From Paenibacillus sophorae (GTDB lineage: Bacteria > Bacillota > Bacilli > Paenibacillales > Paenibacillaceae): 64,000 bases of DNA. The position numbers were made by a program, and so were the translations under genes. Location of the stretch: the NCBI RefSeq assembly GCF_018966525.1, contig NZ_CP076607.1:2356001-2420000 (forward strand). Reading direction: 5' to 3'. This document shows positions 17,583-26,133 of this stretch, in pieces. Each line of letters begins with the position of its first letter. Within the stretch, counting starts at the first letter, position 1. The notes below the pieces were generated by a model, which did no database searches, was not told the origin of the DNA, and worked only from the letters and a program-made list of their open reading frames with translations.

Positions 17583-17630
17583 AAAAGGCCTGCAGGGAGA
17601 ACTCTTGGCCAGAGAGCTCTTCTGCGGGCC
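17583..17630 (-). terminator. terminator of the secreted protein gene
   Basis: Minus strand: GGCCCGCAGAAGAGCTCT pairs imperfectly with a downstream arm ending GCAGGCC, followed by TTTT. It begins about 27 bases behind the stop at 17657. Confidence 0.65.
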
Positions 17631-17656
17631 GCTGTTAGGCTTGAGGCATCACTTAG

Positions 17657-18181
17657 TTAAGGAATATACTGCTGAACGATAGCAGTCACTTTGCCGTCCT
17701 GAACCGTGATGTGATAAGGGAATTGGCTTAAATCCACCACATCCGTATTGTGGAATTTGTTCAGAAATGTATCCAGATCAACTGATTCATTCCATATGAT
17801 ATCCAGATCCCCGGGGGTTCCGGTATGGTCAAATATTTGCGTCTTGATGTCCACATCGTCAGCCAGAGGGTACTCGGTCAGCGTATCGCTGTCGTTCTCG
17901 ATATAATAGCCGTCCGGCGCGCCGCCAATCTCTTGGGCGGCTTCCGGTTCCCGCTGCGCAAAGACACGGTCGGCGTCTTGTCCTTCATACCAATTAATCT
18001 CATCCGCCGTCAGAATCACCTTGTTGCCGTCAGGCTGCAGCGAATGAATATAGACGGTCAATTGCTGCTCCGGTCCGCTGCTCTGGGCAACCGCCCGGGT
18101 TAGGGCTGTGCTTGCCGTACTGATGAGGGAAAAGAACAGCAGCACAATGACAGGCATTACAAAAGTCTTTTTTAACAACAT
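17657..18181 (-). CDS. putative secreted protein of unknown function
   Basis: 174 residues. A signal peptide is clear: MLLKKTFVMPVIVLLFFSLI, then a likely cleavage around ALTRAVAQS. The mature part is acidic, with no cysteine and no catalytic motif I can recognise (VYIHSLQPDGNKVILTADEI and a closing FPYHITVQDGKVTAIVQQYIP). The closing beta segments look like a small secreted or cell-wall-retained domain. A GGGGGGAG site precedes ATG 18181. It is monocistronic with its own terminator. Function unknown. Confidence 0.8.
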   Translation of the reverse strand: MLLKKTFVMPVIVLLFFSLISTASTALTRAVAQSSGPEQQLTVYIHSLQPDGNKVILTADEINWYEGQDADRVFAQREPEAAQEIGGAPDGYYIENDSDTLTEYPLADDVDIKTQIFDHTGTPGDLDIIWNESVDLDTFLNKFHNTDVVDLSQFPYHITVQDGKVTAIVQQYIP

Positions 18182-18567
18182 GATAAATCTCCCCCCTTGA
18201 CTCTATAAAGCACAGTATAAAGCTATTTACCCTCTGGGTTGTTTCTCAAACGATTCTTTCACTACATTCAACGGATTAGACGAAAAAAGGTTGCAAGAGC
18301 ACTGCGGTATCTTTTTTCGGCTTAAGGCGGGTGTTAACGGGTAAATGTGACCGCCGGCTGGAATACTTAATGTAACACGTTAGGAGCCCGGGTTGCCTTG
18401 CCTGCCGGATCAGCTTCAATATTAGCAGGCCGCTTCGCCGGCAAACCGCGTCCAAACCGGCCGGGAGAAGGATGCGCCCATCTTTGAAAAAAATCTTTGC
18501 CCTTTGCCGCCGCGCTGATTTATCATCAATATTAAAGCAGATTAAACGTAAAGGTACGGGAGACGGC

Positions 18568-19458
18568 ATGAAACTTTATCTGGAGATTCCGGAGCTTGAC
18601 AAGCATTTTCCGTTTCGCAGCTTTGTGAACAAGGGAGATCGGTTGTGCTACCCGCATTGGCATAAAGAAATAGAGATCATTTATGTGGTCAAAGGGAGTC
18701 TGGATCTCGGTGTCAACGATGTTCCGATCCATATGCGGCAGGGGGAAATCCAGTTTGTGGGGAGCGGGGACGTGCATTATTTTCTGGCTTCGCCTGATAG
18801 CGAGCGGGTGGTCATTCAGTTTGATTTGAGCTTTTTTCAGGAAGTCTCGTTTCCGGATGCCAAGGAGCATTCGCTCCGCGACGCCTTTGCTTCGATGGAG
18901 CAGTCCGGATGGAAGTGGCCCGAAGGGGTGGCAGATAAAATGCGGGGGCTGATCGAGAGCATCCACGAGGAAAATGTCCGGCGGGCGGAAGGGTACGCCT
19001 ATCTGATCAAAGCCCGGCTGTTTGAAATGCTGACCTTGATTCTCCGCGAGGTTCCCAAAAGCGGGATGCATCAGCAGCCCAAAATTTCGGAGGAGTCGGC
19101 TACCAAATCCAAGGAAACACTGGAGAAGCTGGAGCGGATTTTCGCCTATGTCGAGGAGCACTACCGTGAGGCCATAACCCTGAAGGAAGTCGCGAAATAT
19201 ATGGGATTCAGCCCGTACTACTTTACCAAGCTATTCAAACGCAATACGGGCATGACTTTTGTGTCCTTCTTGAATGAATACCGGCTGAATAAGGCCAAAT
19301 GGCTGCTGCTCAATGAGGATGCCCCGATTACGGCGGTCGCCGAAGCCTCGGGCTTTGGAAGCGTGAAGACGTTTCATCATTTTTTCAAGGAAGCAACCGG
19401 CGTTTCGCCGCTGAAATACCGGAGGACAATATACGGGAATAATTCAGCTAGAATGTAG
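18568..19458 (+). CDS. AraC family regulator with cupin sensor domain
   Basis: 296 residues from ATG 18568, preceded by GGGAG. A longer frame begins at 18472, but the family starts near KLYLEIPELDKHFPF and the extension has no good ribosome site. The N-terminal cupin carries YPHWHKEIEIIYVVKG, which binds the small effector. The C-terminal 100 residues hold two helix-turn-helix motifs (TLKEVAKYMGFSPYYFTKLFK and TAVAEASGFGSVKTFHHFFK). The ThuA-like gene follows 73 bases downstream and is the probable target. Confidence 0.92.
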   Translation: MKLYLEIPELDKHFPFRSFVNKGDRLCYPHWHKEIEIIYVVKGSLDLGVNDVPIHMRQGEIQFVGSGDVHYFLASPDSERVVIQFDLSFFQEVSFPDAKEHSLRDAFASMEQSGWKWPEGVADKMRGLIESIHEENVRRAEGYAYLIKARLFEMLTLILREVPKSGMHQQPKISEESATKSKETLEKLERIFAYVEEHYREAITLKEVAKYMGFSPYYFTKLFKRNTGMTFVSFLNEYRLNKAKWLLLNEDAPITAVAEASGFGSVKTFHHFFKEATGVSPLKYRRTIYGNNSARM

Positions 19459-19531
19459 GAGGAAAGCTCCTTCCCCGAGCTGTATGATAAGGAAGGCAAA
19501 TGATTAACTAGGGGACAGGGGAGAGAACAGT

Positions 19532-20263
19532 ATGGTTAAAGTAACCGTATGGAATGAATACCGCCATGAGCGGAACGACGACAAAATCGCTGCTGTATAT
19601 CCGGAGGGCATTCACGGGCAAATCGCCAGCTTTCTGAAAGACGCGGGCTTGGACGTCCGGACGGCGACCCTGGATGAGCCGGAGCACGGGCTGACAGAGG
19701 AAGTGCTGAACAATACGGATGTCCTTGTCTGGTGGGGCCATATTGCCCATAAGGAAGTAAGCGATGAGATTGTGGACCGCGTTCATCAGCGCGTTCTTCA
19801 GGGTATGGGGCTTGTGGTGCTTCATTCCGGGCATATGTCGAAGATCTTCATGAAGCTGATGGGTACGAGCTGCGATCTGAAATGGCGTGAAGCCGGTGAG
19901 AAGGAACGTCTATGGGTCATGAATCCGAGCCATCCGATTGCGGAAGGCATCGGCGAATATATAGAGCTTGAGCATGAGGAGATGTACGGTACGCACTTTG
20001 ATGTGCCTGCGCCAGACGAACTGATCTTTGTCGGCTGGTTTGAAGGCGGAAACGTCTTTCCGAGCGGCTCCACCTACCGGCGCGGGAACGGCAAAATCTT
20101 CTACTTCCAGCCGGGCCATGAGTCTTATCCGACTTATTACCACCCGGAAATTCAAAAGGTTATCGTCAACGGCGTGAACTGGTGCGAGCCGACAAAGCGC
20201 GCTTATCCGGTTTACGGCAGATCACAGGAACTGGAGACGATCAAACGGGAAGTGCTGCTATAA
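19532..20263 (+). CDS. ThuA-like (trehalose utilization family) protein
   Basis: 243 residues. The glutamine-amidotransferase-like ThuA fold is seen from VTVWNEYRHE and DVLVWWGHIAH, through GLVVLHSGHMSK (elbow region, with Ser in place of a nucleophilic Cys), to RGNGKIFYFQPGHESYPTYY. In Sinorhizobium, ThuA works with ThuB on 3-keto-disaccharides, but most members are uncharacterised. The gene is downstream of an AraC regulator and has its own terminator. Confidence 0.9.
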   Translation: MVKVTVWNEYRHERNDDKIAAVYPEGIHGQIASFLKDAGLDVRTATLDEPEHGLTEEVLNNTDVLVWWGHIAHKEVSDEIVDRVHQRVLQGMGLVVLHSGHMSKIFMKLMGTSCDLKWREAGEKERLWVMNPSHPIAEGIGEYIELEHEEMYGTHFDVPAPDELIFVGWFEGGNVFPSGSTYRRGNGKIFYFQPGHESYPTYYHPEIQKVIVNGVNWCEPTKRAYPVYGRSQELETIKREVLL

Positions 20264-20283
20264 GGACAGCCGATTTGGAGAAC

Positions 20284-20326
20284 AAAGGAGCCGGCCGGGG
20301 AAATTCCCTGGTTCGGCTCCTTTTTT
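20284..20326 (+). terminator. rho-independent terminator after the ThuA-like gene
   Basis: AAAGGAGCCG (20284-20293) pairs with CGGCTCCTTT, with an inner GGGA/TCCC stem, followed by six T. Confidence 0.9.
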
Positions 20327-20462
20327 GCTGCTCATATCCGCGTTAAGCTTCATTAATCGTTCCAGGGCGGTGCCGGAAGCGGGCGGACGGTGTTATACTT
20401 ATATGAATCCATATAAGGCGAACTTGAAAAATGACATCTGGGTAAGGAGTAACGAAGGGGAA
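20327..20462 (+). other. non-coding stretch before the folded element
   Basis: No gene seen. It contains a TATACT hexamer at about 20393 that could be a -10 site, without a good -35. A short open frame here has no ribosome site and overlaps the folded element, so it is not called as a gene. Confidence 0.4.
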
Positions 20463-20569
20463 GTTTGGAACTGTAGGAGCGATAGCGATCGCCTTTGTCT
20501 CCGGATTTCATCCGCGAAGAGCGGCTAATATGAAGAAATCTGGGGACAACAGCGGCCGGAAGTCCAAAC
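20463..20569. repeat. highly structured element, probably a dispersed palindromic repeat or structured RNA
   Basis: A closing helix GTTTGGA (20463-20469) with TCCAAAC (20563-20569) encloses two hairpins. Hairpin 1 is GCGAT/ATCGC around AGCG (20479-20492). Hairpin 2 pairs TTGTCTCCGGATTTC (20495-20509) with GAAATCTGGGGACAA (20535-20549), with 13 of 15 positions complementary, and carries an inner CCGC/GCGG stem (20512-20524). It lies about 90 bases upstream of the aminotransferase start. I recall nearly the same sequence scattered in Paenibacillus genomes, but this is memory and not a search result. No second copy was seen in the window. Confidence 0.6.
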
Positions 20570-20660
20570 ATTCCTCGTAGTTACGACTGATATCTGATGG
20601 GAAAATTTTAAGTTCATCTTATATAACATATATTTTTAAAAAACAGGCAGGTGTGTATCA

Positions 20661-21884
20661 TTGACTCTTAAAGCTTCTAAAAATAGATGGCGCGCGGACA
20701 AGCTGTCGAGCCTCGGCTCCTCTATCTTCCAGGAGGTTGCCGGCTGGAAAGCCGAAGCGGCTGCGGGCGGCCTTGATCTTATCGACCTTGGCATCGGCAG
20801 TCCAGACCGCGGGCCGTCTTCTGAAATCCGGCGCGTACTCAGCGCGGCTGTCTTGAAGGAAGACAGCTACTCGTATCCGTCGTCCGAGGGCGGTCTTGCT
20901 TTCCGCAGCAAAGCCGCAGACTGGATGAACTACCGGTTCGGAGTAGAGGTCGATCCCGAGAAAGAGATACTGACGCTGATGGGCTCCCAGGACGGACTTG
21001 CACATTTGGCGCTGGCGGTCTGCAATCCCGGCGATGTGGCGATCGTGCCCGATCCCGGTTATCCGATTTATTCCGGAGCGCTGGCCATTGCCGGCGTTAA
21101 GCCTTGGCCGCTGCCGCTGAAGGCGGAGAACGGCTTTCTGCCGGATCTTAGCTCTATCCCCGAAGAGGTGTTGGAGCGAGCCGCATTTATTCTGCTGAAT
21201 TTTCCCGGCAATCCGGTCTCTGTAAGGGCGGACTATGCGTTCTTTGAGCATCTGATCGGCTTTGCCCGGCGGTGGAACTTGCTTGTCGTGCATGATCTCG
21301 CATACTCCGAGATGGGCTTTGACGGTTACCGGCCGATCAGCATCCTGCAGGTGCCGGACGCGCGTGAGACGGCGGTCGAATTTCATTCCTTCTCCAAGAG
21401 CTTCAACATGGCCGGCTGCCGCATCGGCTTTCTGGCCGGGAACGCCGAAGCCGTAGGTGCCCTGCGAAGCCTTAAGGGCAACATCGACTACGGCGTCTTC
21501 GAGCCTGTGCAGGAGGCGGCTGTTGCCGCGCTGGAGCAGGCGATGGGCGCGGACGCAGGCGAAGGCGTCGGCCCGTTGTACGAGCGGCGGCGCGATGCCT
21601 TCATCGGCGCGCTACGCAGAGAAGGCTGGGACGTGCCGAAGCCCGCGGCGACGATGTTCGTGTGGGCGCCGCTTCCCGCCGCAGCCGCTGCGGGCGGCCT
21701 TGACTCGCGCCGCTTCGCCCGCGAGCTGCTGCTGGAGACGGGCGTCGCCGTCATCCCGGGCGACGCCTTCGGCGCGGAAGGACGGGGCTTCGTCCGCATC
21801 GCGCTCGTAGAGGAGGCGGAACGGCTCGCCGAAGCGGCCCGGCGGATCGGGCGGTTTCTCCGCGCCAAGGGATTGGCGGAGTAG
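20661..21884 (+). CDS. class I/II PLP aminotransferase (LL-DAP/PatA-like)
   Basis: 407 residues from TTG 20661, preceded by AGGCAGGTG. The family features are IDLGIGSPDRGPSSEI near the start, YPSSEGGLAFRSKAADW, NFPGNPVSVRAD and the PLP-binding Lys in SFSKSFNMAGCRIGFLAGN. The C-terminus has GDAFGAEGRGFVRIALV. It belongs to the aminotransferases that resemble LL-diaminopimelate aminotransferase and PatA; the amino donor is not clear from sequence. Single gene, downstream of the folded element, with a strong hairpin behind it. GC content rises noticeably toward the 3' end. Confidence 0.9.
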   Translation: MTLKASKNRWRADKLSSLGSSIFQEVAGWKAEAAAGGLDLIDLGIGSPDRGPSSEIRRVLSAAVLKEDSYSYPSSEGGLAFRSKAADWMNYRFGVEVDPEKEILTLMGSQDGLAHLALAVCNPGDVAIVPDPGYPIYSGALAIAGVKPWPLPLKAENGFLPDLSSIPEEVLERAAFILLNFPGNPVSVRADYAFFEHLIGFARRWNLLVVHDLAYSEMGFDGYRPISILQVPDARETAVEFHSFSKSFNMAGCRIGFLAGNAEAVGALRSLKGNIDYGVFEPVQEAAVAALEQAMGADAGEGVGPLYERRRDAFIGALRREGWDVPKPAATMFVWAPLPAAAAAGGLDSRRFARELLLETGVAVIPGDAFGAEGRGFVRIALVEEAERLAEAARRIGRFLRAKGLAE

Positions 21885-21895
21885 AGCACGCACCC

Positions 21896-21928
21896 AGCCG
21901 CTCCCGGCGCAGCAGCCGGGAGCGGCTG
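21896..21928. terminator. perfect GC-rich hairpin after the aminotransferase
   Basis: AGCCGCTCCCGGC and GCCGGGAGCGGCT are fully complementary, around a 6-base loop. The T tract is weak (GTTCC). Confidence 0.7.
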
Positions 21929-22023
21929 TTCCCTCTCCGGGCGGGTCAAACTGGCAGTCTGCTGCCTGGGTTAGTATAAGCTTCCGCCCGGCATCGCAGC
22001 TCCGTCCACCGGCGCCGTCGCTC

Positions 22024-22836
22024 TTACAGAGGCAGATCGCGCCGCTTGAACAGAACGATGCCGAGGGCGAAAGCGAGCAGGCCGACGGCCAGCAGCACAA
22101 GGGAGATCTGGCCCCATTTCGCTTGCCCCGTAACAATTTCGCTGGGCCGGTACAGCGAGAAGAGCGTCAGAGCCTTCATCCAGCTCAGCTTGTCGCTGAT
22201 TTTGGCGACTAGATCAATGGTGAAGAAGCCGAAGGCGATGGCGCCGGAGATGCCGAGCGCTCTCTTCTCGTCATTGGACAGGCAGGACACCAGAAAGGTC
22301 AGGCCGCCGATCGCGAAAAACAGCATGAAGGCGACAATGTTCAGATGCAAAAACCGTCCGCTGTTGAAAGGGAAGGAAGCGTCAAGGAACCAGGCGTCTC
22401 CTAAAAAGCCCGCCAGCGTCGTTACGCCCATGATTACGATAAGGGCCGTTACCAGCACAAGGGCCTGCGTCGCCGACACTTTGGCGCGGGTGGTCGGTGT
22501 GGACAGCAGATAGGCCATCGAGCCTTGATCCACCATGCCGGCCATCAGCCGGGTCGACATCTGGACGCAGACAATGGCCAGAATCAGCACCAGAATGAGA
22601 CCGTAATATTCCCCCGAGACGAACGCTTCCGCGCTGGCGAATCCGCTGTTCAGGCCGAACGCGTTGTTCACGCCCTCCGGCATGGACTTTACAAGATCAT
22701 TCAGCGCCTGCGTGTTTTTCGCAATGCCCGGATACAGCCAGAAGATCAGCAGGATGTAGAAGGCAGAGCCGAAAGAATAGTTCATGATGCCTTTGGCGTT
22801 CACTTTAATCATTTGTTTATATAATGGGAAATTCAT
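22024..22836 (-). CDS. ABC-2 type transporter permease
   Basis: 270 residues, about six membrane helices, no ATP-binding motif. The helices are well marked, for instance AFYILLIFWLYPGI, YYGLILVLILAIVCVQM and LVLLAVGLLAFALGIVLF. The protein pairs with the ATPase encoded just upstream, whose stop overlaps this start by 4 bases. Such ABC-2 pairs export drugs, lipids or peptides, and an adjacent TetR regulator suits a drug-type exporter. Substrate unknown. Confidence 0.9.
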   Translation of the reverse strand: MNFPLYKQMIKVNAKGIMNYSFGSAFYILLIFWLYPGIAKNTQALNDLVKSMPEGVNNAFGLNSGFASAEAFVSGEYYGLILVLILAIVCVQMSTRLMAGMVDQGSMAYLLSTPTTRAKVSATQALVLVTALIVIMGVTTLAGFLGDAWFLDASFPFNSGRFLHLNIVAFMLFFAIGGLTFLVSCLSNDEKRALGISGAIAFGFFTIDLVAKISDKLSWMKALTLFSLYRPSEIVTGQAKWGQISLVLLAVGLLAFALGIVLFKRRDLPL

Positions 22837-23720
22837 GGCTGGCTTCCCTCCCGGTCGTAATAATCCATAAAAATATCCTCCAGGTTCTGGGTAAACACAT
22901 CCATACTGCGGATACGGTACTTCGCCGCTTCTTCGATGAATGTATTATAGTTGCCTTGTATGGCGACCCGGACGCGGAAATCATCGTAATTCTCGATAGG
23001 CAGACCGGAGGTCCGGAACCGGAGCGCGTCCTCCTTGTTCTCGAAGACGACGTCGAACAGCTTCCGCTGCATGGACTGCAGCTCATGAATGTTCTTGACG
23101 GCAATGAGGCTTCCATCCTTGATAATGGCGGCCCGGTCGCAGGTTCGCTCGATTTCGGGAAAGCTGTGCGACGACATTAAGAAGGTTGTGCCAAGCGCCT
23201 TTTCTTCCAGCACCAATTCAATGAACACCTTTTGCATCAGCGGGTCCAGGCCTGAAGTGGGTTCATCCAGAATAATTACCTCCGGGCTGTGCATGAACGC
23301 GGCGACAAGGCCGACCTTTTGCTTCATCCCCTTGGACATTTTGCGGATCGGGGTGTTCGCGTCGAACTGCAGGCGCCGGATCAACTCATCGCGCTTTCCC
23401 TTGTCCTTCAAGCCCTGCATATCTGCCATAAAATTAAGAAAGGCAATTCCCGTCATCCCGTCAACGAAGGCGATTTCCCCCGGCAGATAGCCTACATGCT
23501 TTTGTACCGTTCCCTGCGCTTTCCACACATCAAGCCCGCATATGGCCGCATGTCCACGGTCGGGCTTCATAAAGCCCATAAGATGCCGGATGGTCGTCGA
23601 CTTGCCGGCTCCGTTCGGTCCGAGAAAGCCGAACACCTCGCCCTTGTTTACCGAAAAGGTAATATCCCGAATACCCTTCCCGTTTGAAAATGTTTTGGTC
23701 AATCCTTGGACAGTAAGCAT
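22833..23720 (-). CDS. ABC transporter ATP-binding protein
   Basis: 295 residues from ATG 23720, behind a GGAGGTGG site. A longer frame reaches 23804 but would run through the promoter and operator. Walker A is GPNGAGKST, the signature is MSKGMKQKVGL, Walker B is VIILDEPTSGLD, and the switch His is in SSHSFPE. Two-thirds into the protein begins a C-terminal extension typical of exporter ATPases of the CcmA/DrrA type. It forms the exporter with the permease encoded next. It is transcribed divergently from the TetR gene. Confidence 0.95.
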   Translation of the reverse strand: MLTVQGLTKTFSNGKGIRDITFSVNKGEVFGFLGPNGAGKSTTIRHLMGFMKPDRGHAAICGLDVWKAQGTVQKHVGYLPGEIAFVDGMTGIAFLNFMADMQGLKDKGKRDELIRRLQFDANTPIRKMSKGMKQKVGLVAAFMHSPEVIILDEPTSGLDPLMQKVFIELVLEEKALGTTFLMSSHSFPEIERTCDRAAIIKDGSLIAVKNIHELQSMQRKLFDVVFENKEDALRFRTSGLPIENYDDFRVRVAIQGNYNTFIEEAAKYRIRSMDVFTQNLEDIFMDYYDREGSQP

Positions 23721-23743
23721 ACTGCCACCTCCGGTGTGAAATA

Positions 23744-23770
23744 ATGAAATATTTTGGTCAAATATTTCAT
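23744..23770. promoter_or_regulatory. operator 1: inverted repeat in the ABC exporter / TetR intergenic region
   Basis: A perfect inverted repeat of two 11-base arms, ATGAAATATTT and AAATATTTCAT, with a 5-base spacer (23755-23759). It sits directly downstream of the exporter -10 and covers the expected transcription start, as a repressor site would. The obvious binder is the TetR protein encoded at 23887. Confidence 0.75.
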
Positions 23771-23775
23771 GTGTT

Positions 23776-23804
23776 ATAATAATCCCGATCAGGCTCAGCG
23801 TCAA
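23776..23804 (-). promoter_or_regulatory. sigma-A promoter of the ABC exporter operon
   Basis: Minus strand: -35 TTGACG (23799-23804), 17-base spacer, -10 TATTAT (23776-23781). Operator 1 begins six bases downstream of the -10. Confidence 0.7.
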
Positions 23805-23811
23805 TATAATT

Positions 23812-23839
23812 ATGAAATTATTTAAGTTATATATTTCAT
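23812..23839. promoter_or_regulatory. operator 2: degenerate copy of the same inverted repeat
   Basis: ATGAAATTATTT and ATATATTTCAT form an imperfect version of operator 1, 68 bases away centre to centre and just upstream of the TetR start. It could mediate autorepression. Confidence 0.5.
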
Positions 23840-23886
23840 TAATTACACTTCTATATCATACAATGCCAGATAGGGTGGATTTTCAG

Positions 23887-24492
23887 ATGAAAAAAATGAA
23901 CGGTTTTGAGAAGAGAGCGGCGAAAATCAGGTACAAAATTATGAGGGCGACTCTAGAAATGCTGAAAACATGGGAGCCCAAGCGGATGCGGATTGCCGAT
24001 ATCGCCAAGGCGGCGGGCGTCTCGCAGGTAACGATCTACAACTATTTCGGCAGCAAAGAAGCGCTCATCGAGGAATCGCTCAAGGACTTTGTGGACCAGG
24101 CGATCGACGGCTTTGAAGAAGTTCTCAATCAGAAGCGCTCGATTAAAGAGATTGTGGAGTATACCATTATTCAGGAAAAAGAAACGTATGCCGCCATCCC
24201 CCCGTCTCTGATGAAGAAGATGATGCTTGAAGATCAGGAAATGTTCCGCTATATTCAGCAGCGATACGAGCAGGCAGTGCTGCCGCTGATGATCCGGATG
24301 CTGGAGGAGGGAAAGGCGAGGAATGAAATCTCGTCCAAGGTTTCCGTAAACTCCGTGCTCATATTTATGAATTTTTATATGCAGAATGCCGGAGAGATGC
24401 TGGAAATCGCCCAGAAGCAGGACAATAGAGATGCTTTTTTGGAGGAAATGGTGCATATATTCTTTTACGGCATCTGCGGGCGGGAAGAGTGA
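23887..24492 (+). CDS. TetR family repressor
   Basis: 201 residues from ATG 23887, with AGGGTGG 8 bases upstream. Earlier in-frame ATGs at 23812 and 23863 lie in the operator region and would add a hydrophobic stretch unlike the family. The N-terminal TetR helix-turn-helix is clear: MRIADIAKAAGVSQVTIYNYFGSK (helix 2-3 region around residues 38-60). The C-terminal helical half binds an unknown ligand. It is divergent from the ABC exporter and should repress it through the two ATGAAATA-type inverted repeats. Confidence 0.92.
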   Translation: MKKMNGFEKRAAKIRYKIMRATLEMLKTWEPKRMRIADIAKAAGVSQVTIYNYFGSKEALIEESLKDFVDQAIDGFEEVLNQKRSIKEIVEYTIIQEKETYAAIPPSLMKKMMLEDQEMFRYIQQRYEQAVLPLMIRMLEEGKARNEISSKVSVNSVLIFMNFYMQNAGEMLEIAQKQDNRDAFLEEMVHIFFYGICGREE

Positions 24493-24603
24493 GGCGGTAA
24501 CGGGGCGGATGTCTGTACTGCCGCCGTGGCCCGATGTAAAATAAAGACTTAAGCTTTCACAAGCAGCTTCAGACTAAATCCGGTAAAAAGGACGGAATGA
24601 AGA

Positions 24604-25980
24604 ATGGAATTTCGCGTGGAGAAAGATACATTTGGCGAGCTGCGGGTCCCGGCGGACAAGTATTGGGGCGCACAGACCCAGCGCAGCCTGCAAAACTTCA
24701 AAATCGGCGGCGAGAAAATGCCCCTTGAAGTGATTTACGCTCTGGCGCACATCAAAAAAGCGGCGGCGAAGGTGAACGTGGAACTCGGCCTGCTGCCGAA
24801 AGCCAAGGCAGACGCCATTGTCCGCGCGGCGGATGAAATCATGCAGGGGACGTATGATGAGCATTTTCCGCTGGTCGTTTGGCAGACGGGAAGCGGAACT
24901 CAGACCAATATGAACGTAAATGAAGTGATATCCCGCAGAGGCGGCGAGCTTTTGCGGGATAACGGGTCTACGGCGGAGATCCATCCTAACGACGATGTGA
25001 ACAAAGGCCAGAGCTCTAACGACACCTTTCCTTCAGCGATGCATATTGCGGCATATCTAGCGGTCCGGCAGCAGGTGCTTCCGGCGCTGGAGCAGCTCAA
25101 GATCACGCTGGAACAGAAAGCGGATGAGTACCGGTCCCTGATCAAAATCGGCCGCACGCATTTGCAGGATGCGACCCCGCTTACACTTGGGCAGGAAATA
25201 AGCGCATGGGCGGCGATGCTGGAAAAAGGAAAACGCTTTATTGAGGGCAGCGCCCAGTCCCTGCTTGAACTTGCTATCGGAGGGACGGCTGTTGGCACCG
25301 GCCTTAACGCCCATCCGGATTTCGGGGCCGGGGTTGCACGAGCAATCGGCGAGGAACTCTCCACCCCCTTTGTTCCGGCCGAGAATAAATTCCACGCCCT
25401 GACGAGCCATGACCAGCTTGTCCATGTTCATGGAGCGCTGAAGGCGCTGGCCGGCGACCTCATGAAGATTGCCAATGATGTTCGCTTTCTCGCAAGCGGC
25501 CCCCGCAGCGGCATCGGCGAGCTGCTGATCCCGGAGAATGAGCCGGGCAGCTCGATCATGCCGGGCAAAGTGAATCCGACGCAGAGCGAGGCGATGACGA
25601 TGGTCGTCTGCCAGGTGCTGGGCAACGACGTCACGATTGGTGTCGCGGCCAGCCAGGGCAATTTTCAGCTTAATGTGTTTAAGCCGGTCATCATCCACAG
25701 CTTTTTGCAGTCCTGCCGCCTGCTGGCGGATGCCATGCTGTCGTTTGAGGAACATTGCGCCCGGGGCATCATGGCGAACGAACCGGTCATTCACCGCAAT
25801 CTGCATAACTCCCTGATGCTGGTAACGGCCCTGAATCCGCATATCGGCTATGAAAAGGCGGCGCAAATTGCCAAGCTGGCCCATAAAGAAGGCCTTACGC
25901 TGAAGGAGGCCGCGCTGAAGCTGAAGCTGTTGACGGAAGAGGAATTTGACCGGTGGGTAAGACCGGAGAACATGGTATAA
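24604..25980 (+). CDS. fumC: fumarate hydratase class II
   Basis: 458 residues, usual length. The substrate site is read from WQTGSGTQTNMNVNEV, SSNDTFPSAMH and GRTHLQDATP. The signature GSSIMPGKVNPTQSEA is complete and holds the mobile catalytic serine. The enzyme converts fumarate and water to L-malate in the TCA cycle without an iron-sulfur cluster. ATG 24604 follows GGACGGAATGAAG. The gene has its own terminator. Confidence 0.97.
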   Translation: MEFRVEKDTFGELRVPADKYWGAQTQRSLQNFKIGGEKMPLEVIYALAHIKKAAAKVNVELGLLPKAKADAIVRAADEIMQGTYDEHFPLVVWQTGSGTQTNMNVNEVISRRGGELLRDNGSTAEIHPNDDVNKGQSSNDTFPSAMHIAAYLAVRQQVLPALEQLKITLEQKADEYRSLIKIGRTHLQDATPLTLGQEISAWAAMLEKGKRFIEGSAQSLLELAIGGTAVGTGLNAHPDFGAGVARAIGEELSTPFVPAENKFHALTSHDQLVHVHGALKALAGDLMKIANDVRFLASGPRSGIGELLIPENEPGSSIMPGKVNPTQSEAMTMVVCQVLGNDVTIGVAASQGNFQLNVFKPVIIHSFLQSCRLLADAMLSFEEHCARGIMANEPVIHRNLHNSLMLVTALNPHIGYEKAAQIAKLAHKEGLTLKEAALKLKLLTEEEFDRWVRPENMV

Positions 25981-25984
25981 GTAG

Positions 25985-26028
25985 AAGACAGAGGAGGGGA
26001 TCGATGGCGATCTTCCTCCGTCTTTTTT
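25985..26028 (+). terminator. rho-independent terminator of fumC
   Basis: AAGACAGAGGA pairs with TCCTCCGTCTT (one mismatch) and is followed by T residues that run into the LacI-type operator palindrome. Confidence 0.8.
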
Positions 26029-26043
26029 GTTTACTAAACAAAA
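26025..26043. promoter_or_regulatory. 19-base perfect palindrome, candidate LacI-family operator
   Basis: TTTTGTTTACTAAACAAAA is fully palindromic around C26034. A second palindrome with the same half-site, TAAACAA, lies at 26084-26098. LacI-family operators are typically palindromes of this size; the LacI protein encoded at 26216 is the likely binder. Confidence 0.6.
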
Positions 26044-26083
26044 GGAAAAGATGTGGTTATATTATGATGGGGTGTTACGGTTT

Positions 26084-26098
26084 TCGGAGCATATTTTC
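26084..26098. promoter_or_regulatory. second operator-like palindrome (TAAACAA core)
   Basis: TAAACAAATTGTTTA is a perfect 15-base palindrome with the half-site found at 26025-26043; further half-sites (GTAAAC) flank it at 26172-26182 and 26194-26199. Note that the coordinates 26184-26198 hold this palindrome; the start and end in this entry are superseded by the dedicated entry below. Confidence 0.2.
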
Positions 26099-26133
26099 AT
26101 ATTATTAATTTAAATTCAAAAAATATATTGCAA

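Noticed and set aside
20325..20528. 67-codon plus-strand frame
   Set aside because: Runs into the folded element, lacks a ribosome site, and its sequence is explained by the repeat-like structure.
26084..26098. Palindrome position listed in one entry with a wrong coordinate
   Set aside because: Recounting places the TAAACAA palindrome at 26184-26198; the separate entry there is the valid one and 26084-26098 holds no such site.
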